Shown here one piece after another: positions 1 through 10,202 of a DNA stretch of 64,000 nt. A program made the translations under genes and the position numbers. Position 1 is the stretch's first letter. Every line of letters begins with the position of its first letter. The notes beneath the pieces are model-generated. The model searched no databases. It had not been told where the DNA came from and saw only the letters and a list, made by a program, of their open reading frames with translations. The DNA comes from Cichorium intybus (taxonomy: Eukaryota > Streptophyta > Magnoliopsida > Asterales > Asteraceae): contig CM042012.1 of the NCBI GenBank assembly GCA_023525715.1, forward strand, positions 53,869,004 through 53,933,003. Direction: 5' to 3'.

Positions 1-2948
1 TTTCCTCAACTTTACAGAAGCATAACTCCTTCATAAGATATCAAAAATTTGCAAAATTTATACCATTAGAAAGGTGGGAGTGAGATTTACAACTTCCCCC
101 TAATGACTTAAGTCCAAATCGTTATAGATTTTCACCTATCAGCCCTTGAAAATGACCCTTTGGTCATTTTTGTCACTTTTGGGCCATTTTAATACCTTCA
201 TAACTCCTTAGTTACAACTCCAAATGACCTGAATCTTTTTCCTATACTCTTTTTAGATCAAATATTACGAAAGTCACTTTGATGACTTTTTCTCAATTTT
301 TCTTAGATTTTGAGATATTAATTTTTAAAGATTGTTCAATAAAGTTTTCACTTTTTGTCCGTTATTCTCCTTTTTGCTCTTTGGTCGCTAAGACCAAATT
401 TCTAACTGAAATAATATCTCAAAATGACTTAATAAAAAGTCTTAACAATAACTTCCTCATAATTTTACCTTCTTTGACCATTTTGCCCTTCTATTGTACA
501 TTTGATAATCGTGAATATTAGTCCTTCTTAAGATCAAATGTACTTATACTAACTTTTCATCTATACAAAATTTTAGTTGTCACAATTATCTACCCCTTAA
601 ACGGATTACATCCTCGGAATCACTAATGTGGATTAACTTATAGCTTCAGAATCCAATATAAATTAGTACTTCTCATTAAGTCCTCAATAAGGGTTTTACT
701 TTTAGTCCTTAATGCTTTGTGAAGTACTTAAAGTATTTATTCCTTTGATATCGTTTAATTTCATATCTCGTGCTTCATTTACTTAGCTCATTATCACTGA
801 GATGTACCTTCAATAGAAACCTTGTCACTTCTTACTTTATATTTCATAGCAATATTAACTTTTCCCAAAAGTCAACTTGTACTCCGTTCATTTTCTTCAT
901 GTCACTTGCACCTGAACTAGCATTCTACTTTGCCATTCCTACTGAGCCATCAGTCATCATACTTCTATCTCTTTGAGTCTCTGAACTTCTCCTAAGTTCC
1001 TAATTCTCTTTGACCATTCCAATCAGTCAGCATGTTTTTTGTATTACCGCAATGATGATTCTATAGGTGATTAGTGAATCATCTGCTCCTTTCATTACAC
1101 ATGCACCAATAGTTCAACCACTATTCATGACTTTTGCATCAATCATTGCCCTTAAATTTCTTAATCACCCTTCATAACTCGAGGATTTGCAGCTACTTGA
1201 CTCGCAACCTCCACAAGCAACCTCCACAAGCAATCTAAAGTCAACATTGGTCGACAGTGAATTGTTAGTCAACGATCATGGTCGGATCAATTTCCAGACG
1301 TGCAATACTCACATGGCTCTCACAACAATCTATTTCAATATAGGATACAATCCATTGTATAATCGTCCCTTTGATGACATGCATGCCTTAGTATTCTATT
1401 ACATCTTTCATCGGCTCCTAATCTTCCATTGCATTCAAATCATCAAGTCATTAGACTTGAACTTGTACTATTCTGAAACTCCCTTGCTTAAGGTTTTTCA
1501 TAAAATACATTTTAAAACCAACATACCATCATCATTGTTCAAAAATCCCCATTTAGTAGAAAAAGTTTAAATCTCAAAAACTTCAAAGAGTCTCTTTACA
1601 TTTAAACATCATTTTAAAACACATGGGGTTTCGTTAAAACATTTGCTTCAAAGTTATGTTGCGGAAAAATCATTTGGTCCCACTTTAAATAAAACATTTT
1701 AGTTTATAAAGTAGCGAGGTTGTTACAATTCAAATAGCATTACACGGCTTAAAATGAAACCACACAATCCGTAGCCTTCTAAAACATCCAGCTCCTCTAA
1801 AGTCCCCTAAACTCCTCAATCTGAGTATACATCAAAATAGGTAGGCAATTGAAATGCCTAGTGAGCTTACCCGAGGTTGACTCATTCAGTGTGGGCAGTG
1901 AACTACCACACTCGGATCAAACCTCCAAAAATAGTTTTGACACACACTTTAAAAGTTGTTTAAAACATCAAAAAGGTTTACTAAAAAATACCTAGTTATG
2001 ATATGCAAATGCAATGCATGATGCAACTATCCCAAACCCATGTCCGTCTCATAAAAGTCCAACTCACCATAATGGCACCTACCTAAGTTCACAAATGACA
2101 CACACAAAGCATGACACTCGATCCCCGTATAGGCAAAACTAAGACTAGTGGCCATCACACTAGCCCCATGAGGGTTAGCAACTCCCTCATGCGATTTCTT
2201 ATTGTCGGAAACAATCCTAAGAAATCATTGAGGGTGGCTATCCAGCCCTAAAGGCCCTCTACATGGGTATAACATCATAAAGGTGGCTATCTCAGCCAAA
2301 CATCATTAAGGTCATCATAAGGTTCACACGGTCAATCACATCCTATATGCAATGCAATGCACAAATAGGATGTTCAATACATCTTTCAAAACAACATCAT
2401 AATCTTCATTTGAAAACATCTTTAAAAGGACTCATTTCATGTAATGCACACATAGTATTCATATAACAATTAGCACATAAAAGCATGCATGAAAATAGTT
2501 GATAACACACACGAAAGATAATGATAAGGATGTGTACTCCCGATAAACTCACCTGAGGTCAACTAAAAAGTCAACGCTAATCCCGCGATGCTCTCGCCAG
2601 AAAATGTCAAATCCTAGACAACATCTGCCTAACCTCCAAATTCTTATGATTCAATCACATATAAATTAATATGTGATCTAAGGCATCATCATTTCCCAAA
2701 CTTAACTAAGATTCCGACCGATATTTGATCTTACGTTAATACGAGGGTTGGGCTTAATTGTTTAGTCTAAAGATCATCTTAAGCGATCCCTCATGCTTAA
2801 ATCATCATGTTAATATATTATCTCCTTTGACAAGTAATATTTTCACTCAAATAGTCATATACGTTTAAAATACTCTTTTGGTGACTTAAACCCATCTTAA
2901 CATTCCTATTATTTCTAATAATAGATTATTATGTTTTATTTAGATAAA

Positions 2949-2951
<3 letters not shown>
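1..2951. repeat. Non-coding, repeat-derived AT-rich DNA
   Basis: No convincing gene is visible. The short open frames (for example 1187-1570) show no family motif. The stretch around 1600-2640, with phrases such as GTGAGCTTACCCGAGG, reads like a Gypsy LTR in minus orientation. The pyrimidine-rich CTACCCCTTAAACG near 590 recurs near 12943 beside a likely Gypsy LTR end. No terminal repeats or TSD could be found, so the element is not delimited. Confidence 0.3.

Positions 2952-3017
<66 letters not shown>
2952..3017. repeat. (TA)n microsatellite, about 66 bp
   Basis: Uninterrupted alternating TA, bounded by CATATA on the left and AAAATCG on the right. It is the shortest of six long TA tracts in the window. 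Confidence 0.97.
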
Positions 3018-3020
<3 letters not shown>

Positions 3021-3059
3021 CGATTTGCAACAATATTCGGGTTCACTTATTATGAAATT

Positions 3060-3924
3060 GACACTAATTTCTTTTAAAACTTATTTGATTTATAACTCAA
3101 CAATTGCATTCTATTTCCATATAATATGAATAACATTAATCCAATTATAGCGCAAGAATAAGTCCAAGAAAGAAAGATATGTCCAACAATAAGCCCAATG
3201 CGTTTAAAAGCCCACATCCGATAAAAAATGAGGTCCGATCCAACAGCACTAAACCTAATGCGCACCAAGAAAAAGTCAGCGGGTCAAACCTTTCTCATCG
3301 CCAACGATTTGCTCGCCATCGATTCACCGGCCACCAAGGCTCCGATGGTGAACTTTCCGGCGAACCCTCTAGACTTCAACCACCGCCGCCTCCTTCCCTG
3401 CGGATCAACTCCGGCAGGTAGAGTTTAGCCTCACCCCACACCTAGTTTCTTCCAGATCCGGCAGGAGCCTCCTTCCTAGACCGAACCTCTCCGTCTGTTA
3501 ATGCTCCTGGCTCCGGCTTCCTTCTTCTCCGATAAATCAGTTCCAGTCACCTCTATTTCTCACTCTGATGGGCTGATGGCCATAACTCGACCCAAAACTT
3601 TGCACCACCCCACATTTGAGTACTCCTTCTCTCTCGACTTTCTGCTCTCGTTTCTTCTAACTCTCGCTATCTCTTTCTCTAACCTCAACACCAATCTCCG
3701 ATGATGGTTTCTCCGATAAGCACACACACACGCACGAGGAGACCTGTAAGTCCGATAAGTAGTTGACAACTCTTAAAGTTCTGCTCGCTGCTTCCCTGAC
3801 CACCATTTTCCTTACAACCTTTATCCACCAACAACCGCCACCACTCCTCCTTCCAGTGCTCACCGAAAACAAAACTGCATTACTCAAACTCTCTCCCAGC
3901 TCATTTACGCTGTGCTCCCGAGAT
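3060..3924 (+). other. GC-richer leader-like segment, possibly a gene fragment
   Basis: From about 3290 to 3900 the sequence is clearly more GC-rich than its surroundings. It carries CCGCCGCC-type runs and a possible splice donor (CGGCAG|GTAGAG near 3416). Open frames of 60-80 codons overlap it in several phases, but none shows a recognisable domain. It could be the 5' part of a broken gene or a fragment carried by a transposon. I do not assign a product. Confidence 0.2.
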
Positions 3925-3927
3925 TAA

Positions 3928-4155
3928 CCCGTTTGGATGTGCTTATAAAACTCCTTATTGACTTATTGGTTTTTTGGAAAAGCCATAAGTCAATAAGTAA
4001 GGGCCTCCTTACTTATTAAAAACTCCTTATAAGTCATAAGGAAGGGGAAATAAGCAGTTTTTAATAAGTAAGGAGGCCCTTACTTATTGACTTATGGCTT
4101 TTCTAAAAAACAAATAAGTCAATAAGCAGTTTTATAAGCACATCCAAACGGACCC
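3928..4155. mobile_element. Foldback MITE, Tourist/PIF-Harbinger-like
   Basis: The 228-bp segment is almost entirely one inverted repeat. CCGTTTGGATGTGCTTATAA at the left is matched by its reverse complement at the right, and the arms continue through CCATAAGTCAATAAGTAAGG. Both ends are flanked by TAA (3925-3927 and 4156-4158), as expected for PIF/Harbinger. The right end has the fuller GGGTCCGTTTGG terminus; the left has lost its first bases. It has no coding capacity. Confidence 0.75.
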
Positions 4156-4158
4156 TAA

Positions 4159-5239
4159 TAACGGAAAGAAGAGAAAATGAAAGAAAATAATGAGAGAAAA
4201 GAAAAGAAGGGAAATATATAAATGTTTTCCATGCTCCAGAGTTTGAAAGAAAATGAAAGAAATGAAACATTTTTTGTGCTCCTAAGTTAGAAGGAAATGA
4301 AAAAAAAACAACAAATTTACGCTTTATACCTTTATGATCGTTTGCCACAATTTCCAGCCAAAAGCTCTGTTCCACTTATATATGGAAGACAAAACATACA
4401 TATAATGCTATATGTTTTAGTCCAAAATCAACCTCAATTACTAACCTTTGACTTTACAATAAAATTGAATTTATAAACCACGTGGCAATGAATCATGAAT
4501 CACCTAAGAAAAAGTGCAACTATCTAACTGTCATGAATCACCAAAAAAAGTCACTCTCCCAAACAGAAACTATGCATAAATAACAAGAAAGACTCAATAA
4601 AAGACCCAGGAGTAAATCTGTCCAGCATCACCGGAATCATGGACAAATCAATCCAGAAACTGCAGCACCAGACTTCAAAGAAAAAAACAAGGAGCATCAA
4701 AACCAACTTCTAGATATAAAGTAGAAACAACTCCGAAACCTGGACCTCAAAGAGCAAAAGCGTCTGAACCATTACAGGCGAAAAAAAAACTGCAGCACTA
4801 TCTTCTTGTGTGATTTTCTTTTTACTTTAATTCATAACTAATTTCCAATTTAGTTATGAATTAATATTCATTACAAACAGTTGCAGCCATGTGATGGTAG
4901 AAACCCATATATAAAGTGTAATCTTGATTTAATATACAAAAAGAAACAGCCATGTCAAGGTTGAATTTTAATCCAGTAAAAGGATGCTTGGAAAGATGAG
5001 TTAACACCATGAAGTTTTCCTGTTAATATTTTTTTACTGTTATCTTGAACAATACAAACAAGAAGAAACATGCAGCGACAGCAGCCACGTGAATAATACA
5101 AACCAGAAGAAACATGTAGCGATAGGAAGAAGATACAAAAAAATAGAAAAGTGAAAAAAAATTTCCTTAGTCTATTGCTGTGTACGTCGATCTTGAGAAG
5201 AAAACAGTGGGAGGCACAGAGAAGAGAAGGTTCGTTTAA
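4159..5239. other. AT-rich intergenic DNA, no gene seen
   Basis: No open frame with coding character. A short inverted repeat lies near 4830-4855 (TTCATAACTAA and its complement). The minus-strand frame at 4103-4375 is A/T-biased and overlaps the MITE end. Confidence 0.5.
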
Positions 5240-5690
5240 TATATATAAATACTAGGTCTAGGGGTATTTTGGTAATGTTCAAAGGTTTATATCGGATACC
5301 GTTTCTTTTCTCTCCAATTCTCCCCGATTTGGGAGGAAGCGTATACGGGATGAGTATCCCTCAAGATCCCTCCTTTTCTTTTCCTTTCTTTCCAAAAAAA
5401 ATTCTCGGGAGCAAGATCACAGATCCTTTCCTCTCAAATCCTTTCCTTTCTCTCATAAAATTCCACTCGGGAGCAGAGCGTTAGTCACTCTCGATCTCCA
5501 ACTCACTCTCATCACTCTCTTCTTCTCAATCTGTCATTATCGTCGGTGGTTTAGGTCTGAAGTCCCACCGTCACACCCTCTATTCCTTCTGCTTCATTTG
5601 TATTCCTCTATCAGTACTCTCCCTTAAGCTCCCTCTTCTTTTCTCTCTCTCCCTCGTTCCTTCTTTCTCTCTCCAAATTTGTTGGAATGT
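5240..5690 (+). promoter_or_regulatory. Promoter/5' leader-like segment: TATA box plus CT-rich leader
   Basis: A TATA-like string (TATATATAAATAC, about 5240-5252) is followed by a strongly pyrimidine-rich stretch (about 5465-5680, many TCTCTC, CTCCC and TTCTTC runs). That is the composition of plant 5' UTRs. No coding exon follows before the retrotransposon at 5785, so this is at best an orphan leader or a gene broken by the insertion. The 71-codon frame at 5269-5484 has no recognisable domain. Confidence 0.3.
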
Positions 5691-5784
5691 ACACCTACCA
5701 ATGATCAGGAAACAAGCACACCCATGTCAAAGATTATAGCATGCTTGCCATTTTGTGAAATTACCCTTATGCCCTTAATGGTAG

Positions 5785-6893
5785 TGACTACGCCTAGTGA
5801 TATCAAGTATTTTAGGCGTTGTTGAGCCCTGTTCTTGATGAAATTATATCAGATATGTCTGGGTATTCTCACTTTTCGTGCCAGGACTTGTTTGGAGAAA
5901 AAGAATGGAAACAGGGACTAAAAGCATGCAAATGGAAGAAGTTTGGAAAAGAATGAAAAATCAAGGAAACTCGTACGCGCGCCGCGGATCTATGATACGC
6001 GCGACGCGGGCTTAAGGCGGTGGAACACATTCAAATGCCGAAGAAACGGGAAAAGATCAGTACGCGCGCCGCGGATTTCACTTCTGCGCGGCGCGGCTGC
6101 GGAAAATTGCAACTATAAATAGAGGCATTTCCAGCCGAAAACCCTAGCAAAGACCGGGTGTAAAATCGACCTTGAAGCTCTTTGACTCCAAGATTTCATT
6201 CCAGAAGACTCTCATTTGGTATTGGTTAGTTTTAGATTTTATTTGTAAATAAATAGTTGGATTTAAGCTTGGTTTTGTATCTTTGGGTGTGACAACCATT
6301 GATACCTAGCTTTGGCTTCTGTTTTTGGATCATTTGGTTACTGTTTTTATGTTTGGGATCTGAATTTGGTTAATACAATCATTCAGTTACACTTAATATT
6401 GGTTTTTCGGTGTTTTGGATGTTTGTGTTTGGTTTGGTTATTGGTTTGTGTTTGAATGTTATTCTAACCTTGTCGGGACTGTTTCCTTTGCTGAATTCAG
6501 TAACTAATTAGGTTAGTTTGTAGGCATTAAATATTGGCTAGTAACTGTTCAGTTGAACTTTAGTTAGTGGCTAGTTTATGCTTTGCTTGGTTTTGCTAGT
6601 TTGGATGCCTTTGATTGCTTCTGATTCAGAGATGTATTTCTGATTTCAGAAAGTGACTAGGTGATTTGAGCTTAGCTTAGCTTGGCTTGAGTGTGTTTGA
6701 TCATTGCTTTTGTTTGCTAGTGATTAGGAAGGTAGAAACTAGATCCTCCGACTGTAGCTGTGACACTACTAGTTGGTAATCTCTCATCTAGTCTAACCAC
6801 GAAGCTCCTGTGGATCGACCTTGACTACCGCTATACTAGTGTGTGTTAGGTTTTCTCTTATTTTTGACCGCACGACGACCTCTGCGCGTGTCA
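5785..6893 (+). repeat. 5' LTR of Athila-like element 1
   Basis: Begins TGACTACGCCTAG and ends GCGCGTGTCA. It contains the paired CGCG boxes and TATA box listed separately. The 3' copy is 11237-12346. Confidence 0.95.
5974..6122 (+). promoter_or_regulatory. LTR promoter: two pairs of CGCG boxes plus TATA box
   Basis: Two near-identical GC boxes, TACGCGCGCCGCGG (5974-5987 and 6061-6074), are each followed after a short AT-rich spacer by a second box (5996-6010 and 6085-6097). A TATA box, CTATAAATAG, lies at 6113-6122. The boxes contain VCGCGB, the known CAMTA-type CGCG-box consensus. That these proteins bind here is inference. Confidence 0.7.
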
Positions 6894-6898
6894 AATTT

Positions 6899-6916
6899 TG
6901 GCGCCGTTGCCGGGGA
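6899..6916 (+). other. Primer binding site, Asp-tRNA-like
   Basis: TGGCGCCGTTGCCGGGGA begins 5 bp after the 5' LTR. It matches the primer site known for Athila/Calypso-type Gypsy elements, complementary to the 3' end of tRNA-Asp. Confidence 0.8.
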
Positions 6917-6997
6917 GCTGTGCGCTTAGATTAGGTGATTTGTAGGATTTAGTTTCTGATTTTTGATGTTTGATTTTAGTTTGCTGATTTTTGGTAT

Positions 6998-7969
6998 GTG
7001 TACATCCTTATGATGGGTGATTACATGTACCCAGATCAGTATGATTATTATGAAAATCCGGTCGACACCTATTACGAGGATGATTGCTATAATGGATCAC
7101 CCGATGACAATGGATGGCGGACCGAGGAGTCATCTCAACCTGAAAATTCTGCAACTTGGGCCCAACTTTGGGTACTCTGGTATAACACTCACCAAGAGCA
7201 GAAGGACCAGGTTGATGCTCTTGAAAGATTGCAAGCTTCTTTAGATAGGTTAGAGGAAAGTTGGAAATGTTCACCACCTTCGTCAGAACTGGAGGTGAGT
7301 GATTTTATTACCAATGATATGATGTGTGAACTTACATCACCTAAATATATGATGGAAGGGCATACATCTTGGGAAAGTCAAGAGACCACTGAGAGGGTTG
7401 AAAATGTTGTTGATGAAGAGGTTGTAGGTGACAAAGCTACCTCCGACTCAACAGCTTTTGATGTTTTTGATGTTTTTGAAAATGTTGATCTGGTGATGTG
7501 TGAATCTGTATCATCACCAGACAATTTGGTTAATGAGGATGTTGTGGAGGGGGCTGTAAGTGACAGTACAGATCTCAGCCCAACAATTCCCGAAATTGTT
7601 GAAAGTGCCAATGTTTTTGGGGAAGGGGGTGTAGATGACAATATCACCCCTGACCCTGTAATTTTTGAAAATTTTGAGAAATTTGAAAGCAAGGATCTGG
7701 TGATGGGTGACTTTATACCACCACCAGATGAAACTAGTCGCTCACTTTTGGTTCCGATCCACCTGTTGGACGATGATCAAGAAGTTGATGCTGACAAATT
7801 GATATTTAAAAACAATAAACATGATTTTACCACCACTCATGATCCATTCATGAATGGAAAATTAGATGTGATCAATACCATTGATGAGGATATTTGGAAG
7901 CATCCCGATATGTTGCCTTCCGATCCCATTCGATTGGAAACTTTTATTGGTACTACAAGCCAAAATTGA
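6998..7969 (+). CDS. Acidic ORF in the gag position of Athila-like element 1, unknown function
   Basis: An intact frame of 323 codons starts about 80 bp after the primer site, where gag would normally start. The start is uncertain: in-frame Met codons also lie a few residues in (MMGDYMYPD). The N-terminus is rich in Tyr, Asp and Asn; a short possible coiled coil follows (residues about 65-90, QKDQVDALERLQASLDRL). The rest is strongly acidic. A loose module is repeated: DLVMCESVSSPD and DLVMGDFIPPPD, each preceded by Phe/Glu/Asp-rich text. I see no Gag core, zinc knuckle or protease motif. The intact frame inside a young element suggests it is or was translated. I do not recognise a family and assign no function. 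It could be a captured or rapidly diverged Gag replacement. Confidence 0.6.
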   Translation: MYILMMGDYMYPDQYDYYENPVDTYYEDDCYNGSPDDNGWRTEESSQPENSATWAQLWVLWYNTHQEQKDQVDALERLQASLDRLEESWKCSPPSSELEVSDFITNDMMCELTSPKYMMEGHTSWESQETTERVENVVDEEVVGDKATSDSTAFDVFDVFENVDLVMCESVSSPDNLVNEDVVEGAVSDSTDLSPTIPEIVESANVFGEGGVDDNITPDPVIFENFEKFESKDLVMGDFIPPPDETSRSLLVPIHLLDDDQEVDADKLIFKNNKHDFTTTHDPFMNGKLDVINTIDEDIWKHPDMLPSDPIRLETFIGTTSQN

Positions 7970-8433
7970 AAACTGAAGACACCATGCAAGATGCGAACAA
8001 ATGCTTCGCAAAACACTTACCGGAAGCAGCACTAGGAGCACTTCATGTCAAGCCTTTGACTTTGAAGAGATATAGAAGGAAGGATCGAGCTTGGAGGTTC
8101 AAAGCTACCTCCAAGCATTCACGGGAATTAATCAGAAAATGGCAACCGGGTAGCAGCAGAAGGATTAGCAAGCCATTCGACCCAGGAAAGTTTGAAGGAC
8201 GGTGGTGACTGGGAATAAGCGAAGGAAGATGGCATACGATCCACCGTAGATGTAGAATGAATAGTACGTCTAGCTGAAGACGTTAAACTTAGCGCTTGTT
8301 GGGAGGCAACCCATCGTGTCATAAGTTAGGATATGTTTCTTTGAATAAAATACAAAAATACATCAATTTTTTTTGCAGGTATTAGTAGTTTGAAACAAGT
8401 GTGGGGTCATTTGAGAAGTTTTGAAATTTTTAA
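7970..8433 (+). pseudogene. Junction segment, possible remnant of a pol C-terminus
   Basis: A 104-codon frame (7894-8208) overlaps the end of the acidic ORF in another phase and has no clear domain. Near 8280-8325 lies ACGTTAAACTTAGCGC then TTGGGAGGCAACCCAT. The same text occurs, inverted, after the protease frame of element 2 (47737-47782). The two copies therefore share this junction although their upstream genes differ. It may be the tail of a deleted pol; that is inference. Confidence 0.35.
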
Positions 8434-8672
8434 AGTCCGCGCCGCGGATATTTGAATTACGCGACGCGGGATTGTAAACCAACGCGATACGCAGGGGTTA
8501 ATTTGGTGACACGCGCGACGCGCAAAGCATAAACCCGCGACGCGGTAAACGATCAGACAATTTTTTCCTATATAAGGTAAGCCACGGCTCACATAACCAT
8601 CACACGACTCGGAGCTCTGGTTATCGAAATTCTCTTGCAATTTTTCTTGCTCATTTTGTTTCCACTGTCAAG
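8434..8672 (+). promoter_or_regulatory. Internal promoter and first leader exon upstream of ORF-1
   Basis: A cluster of CGCG boxes (8434-8547, e.g. CCGCGCCGCGGAT, ACGCGACGCGGG and ACGCGCGACGCGC) is followed by a TATA box, CTATATAAGG (8568-8577). The leader then runs to a good splice donor, CAAG|GTACGC, at 8672/8673. The arrangement repeats that of the LTR promoter. It is also conserved in the inverted element 2 (47371-47625), with the TATA and donor in matching places. Transcription from here has not been shown. Confidence 0.55.
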
Positions 8673-9014
8673 GTACGCCATTCTAACTATCTATTAGCTG
8701 TTAAAACTAGCAATTAGGTAGTTAATTTTAGTGATTTGCTCAAAATAGTTCAAAACTTAGAATCGCTAATGCTAGCTCACAGGGTGTTTGTTTTACCAAA
8801 TGGAGACCCTAGATGAGTTAGTCGGCACTTAGGCTACCTTGTGGTATGATTGAATCGAATTTTAGCAGGTTAAATCACGAGTTTGGATCGGACTTTAGAA
8901 ACAGCCGCACGCCGCGTCGCGCCCTTGCTCTTGGGCCGCACCGCGGTGCGGCAGGGAAGATAGGGACTGATTTTGCAAAAATTGTTGTTTTGTGGCTATA
9001 TTTTCTTTTTGCAG
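8673..9014 (+). other. Predicted 342-bp intron in the ORF-1 5' UTR
   Basis: Begins GTACGCC and ends TTCTTTTTGCAG, immediately before the ORF-1 ATG. The counterpart in element 2 is 341 bp (47030-47370, minus strand), begins GTACGTC and ends TTTTGTGCAG, again directly before ATG. Conserved position and length support a real intron. Another short GC cluster lies inside it at about 8905-8947. Confidence 0.55.
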
Positions 9015-10202
9015 ATGATGTTCATATTGGAGCACGCTTTCCTCCAGTTCCCCGAGGGACTGACCAGTTCTGCAGAGTATACTTCACGGAGGGACGCATT
9101 GAGGAGTCGCCGGGTTCTCGAGGCGACGGTTATTGATAGAGATATATTGAGAGACGCAGGACTATGGGATGCGATCGAGCCGTTCTTGCATCGCACCTGG
9201 ACCCATGAGGAGGCATCATTCACTTGCCGAGGATGGGACCGGATCATGGCCACTGACGAGGATGTGGTCTATACCGAGCTTCTCCTGGAGTTCCTGTCTA
9301 CCATCCATTTCGCTCCCAGGGCGTCGGACCCACGATCCAGGCTCGTCCGCTTTCGTTTGGGAGGTGTACAGAGGGAGTGCAACCTCAGGGAGTTCGGGAG
9401 GCGCACAGGCATCTACACTCCAGCGGATTTGCAGCACCGTTACTTCACGCAGTTCTTTGGTGCGTGCATCCAGGGGCAGCCGGAGCGGGCTCCCAACATG
9501 GAGATCTGGACACCACTGTCCAACGTCATGTATGAGGCAGGGACCTCGAGGGAGAGCCACCTACGTGATCCACTTCACCGCCTCGTGCACCGGATCGTTT
9601 CTACCTCCATCATGCAGCGGGAGGGAGGCGAGAAGGTGTCTGGGGAGGACATGACATTTTTATGGGCTCTCCTCGACCCGTCCCGATTCCTCCATCTCCC
9701 CTTCGCCCTCGCGGTTGCTCTCTCCACCCACTCGACCGGCGCCTCCACCAGCAGCCCACTAGCCAGGGGGTATTTTATTACCCGCCTGGCCCGCTCATAT
9801 GGCATTCTCACTGCCTCTGTGGTAGCCTCCTTGACCGCTCTGCCTCCATCCCGCACTACAGCACGCACTTTGGAGAGGATGCGGCTCATTGAGCAGCAGC
9901 GCCCGGGGCAGTTCATCCGGGCACCGACCGAGCCTCCTCAGGCACCTCAGCCTGCGTATGCCCAGCCTGGCAGGAGACGCAGGAGGCCAGAGCCAGCACC
10001 AGAGCCGCAGCCACAGCTGCAGGAGGACCCAGCGGCCATCCATCGGTTGGAGGCCCGGGTTGCGAGGATGGAGGACCAGCTCGAGTGGATCGGGGAGGTA
10101 CTTTTGGAGTTGGCCACTCAGCAGGGCCGATGTCCCCGACCATTCCCAGCCAGGGCCCTTGATCACGAGGCCGGACCCTCCAGGCCACCTGATAGTGATT
10201 GA
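9015..10202 (+). CDS. Athila-type ORF-1 (env-position) protein
   Basis: An intact frame of about 395 residues. I take the ATG at 9015 because it directly follows a conserved splice acceptor; the frame stays open 14 codons further upstream. The N-terminal 290 residues look like the ORF-1 domain that plant Athila-like elements carry after pol: Trp/Arg-rich helical text with WTHEEASFTCRGWDRI and RFRLGGVQRECNLREFGRRT. The C-terminal quarter is rich in Pro, Arg and Gln and ends in a possible coiled coil (HRLEARVARMEDQLEWIGEV). The family's biochemical function is unknown; it is often called env-like only from its position, and I see no signal peptide or membrane segment. Its GC content is far above that of the surrounding DNA. 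Element 2 holds a broken copy (45847-47029). Confidence 0.75.
   Translation: MMFILEHAFLQFPEGLTSSAEYTSRRDALRSRRVLEATVIDRDILRDAGLWDAIEPFLHRTWTHEEASFTCRGWDRIMATDEDVVYTELLLEFLSTIHFAPRASDPRSRLVRFRLGGVQRECNLREFGRRTGIYTPADLQHRYFTQFFGACIQGQPERAPNMEIWTPLSNVMYEAGTSRESHLRDPLHRLVHRIVSTSIMQREGGEKVSGEDMTFLWALLDPSRFLHLPFALAVALSTHSTGASTSSPLARGYFITRLARSYGILTASVVASLTALPPSRTTARTLERMRLIEQQRPGQFIRAPTEPPQAPQPAYAQPGRRRRRPEPAPEPQPQLQEDPAAIHRLEARVARMEDQLEWIGEVLLELATQQGRCPRPFPARALDHEAGPSRPPDSD

Noticed and set aside
1187..1570. 127-codon plus-strand ORF
   Set aside because: AT-rich, no domain, in a repeat-like region; chance openness is more likely.
3179..3428. Small overlapping ORFs in the GC-richer segment as host genes
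   Set aside because: Two phases are open equally and neither shows a domain or good codon pattern.
5688..5784. Left LTR start of the decayed Gypsy element near TGTACACC
   Set aside because: It does not match the TGTAACGCCC start seen at 14993, so no boundary is claimed.
9216..10188. Minus-strand frames opposite ORF-1
   Set aside because: They mirror a GC-rich coding strand. The plus frame has the family resemblance, a conserved start context and a homologue in element 2.
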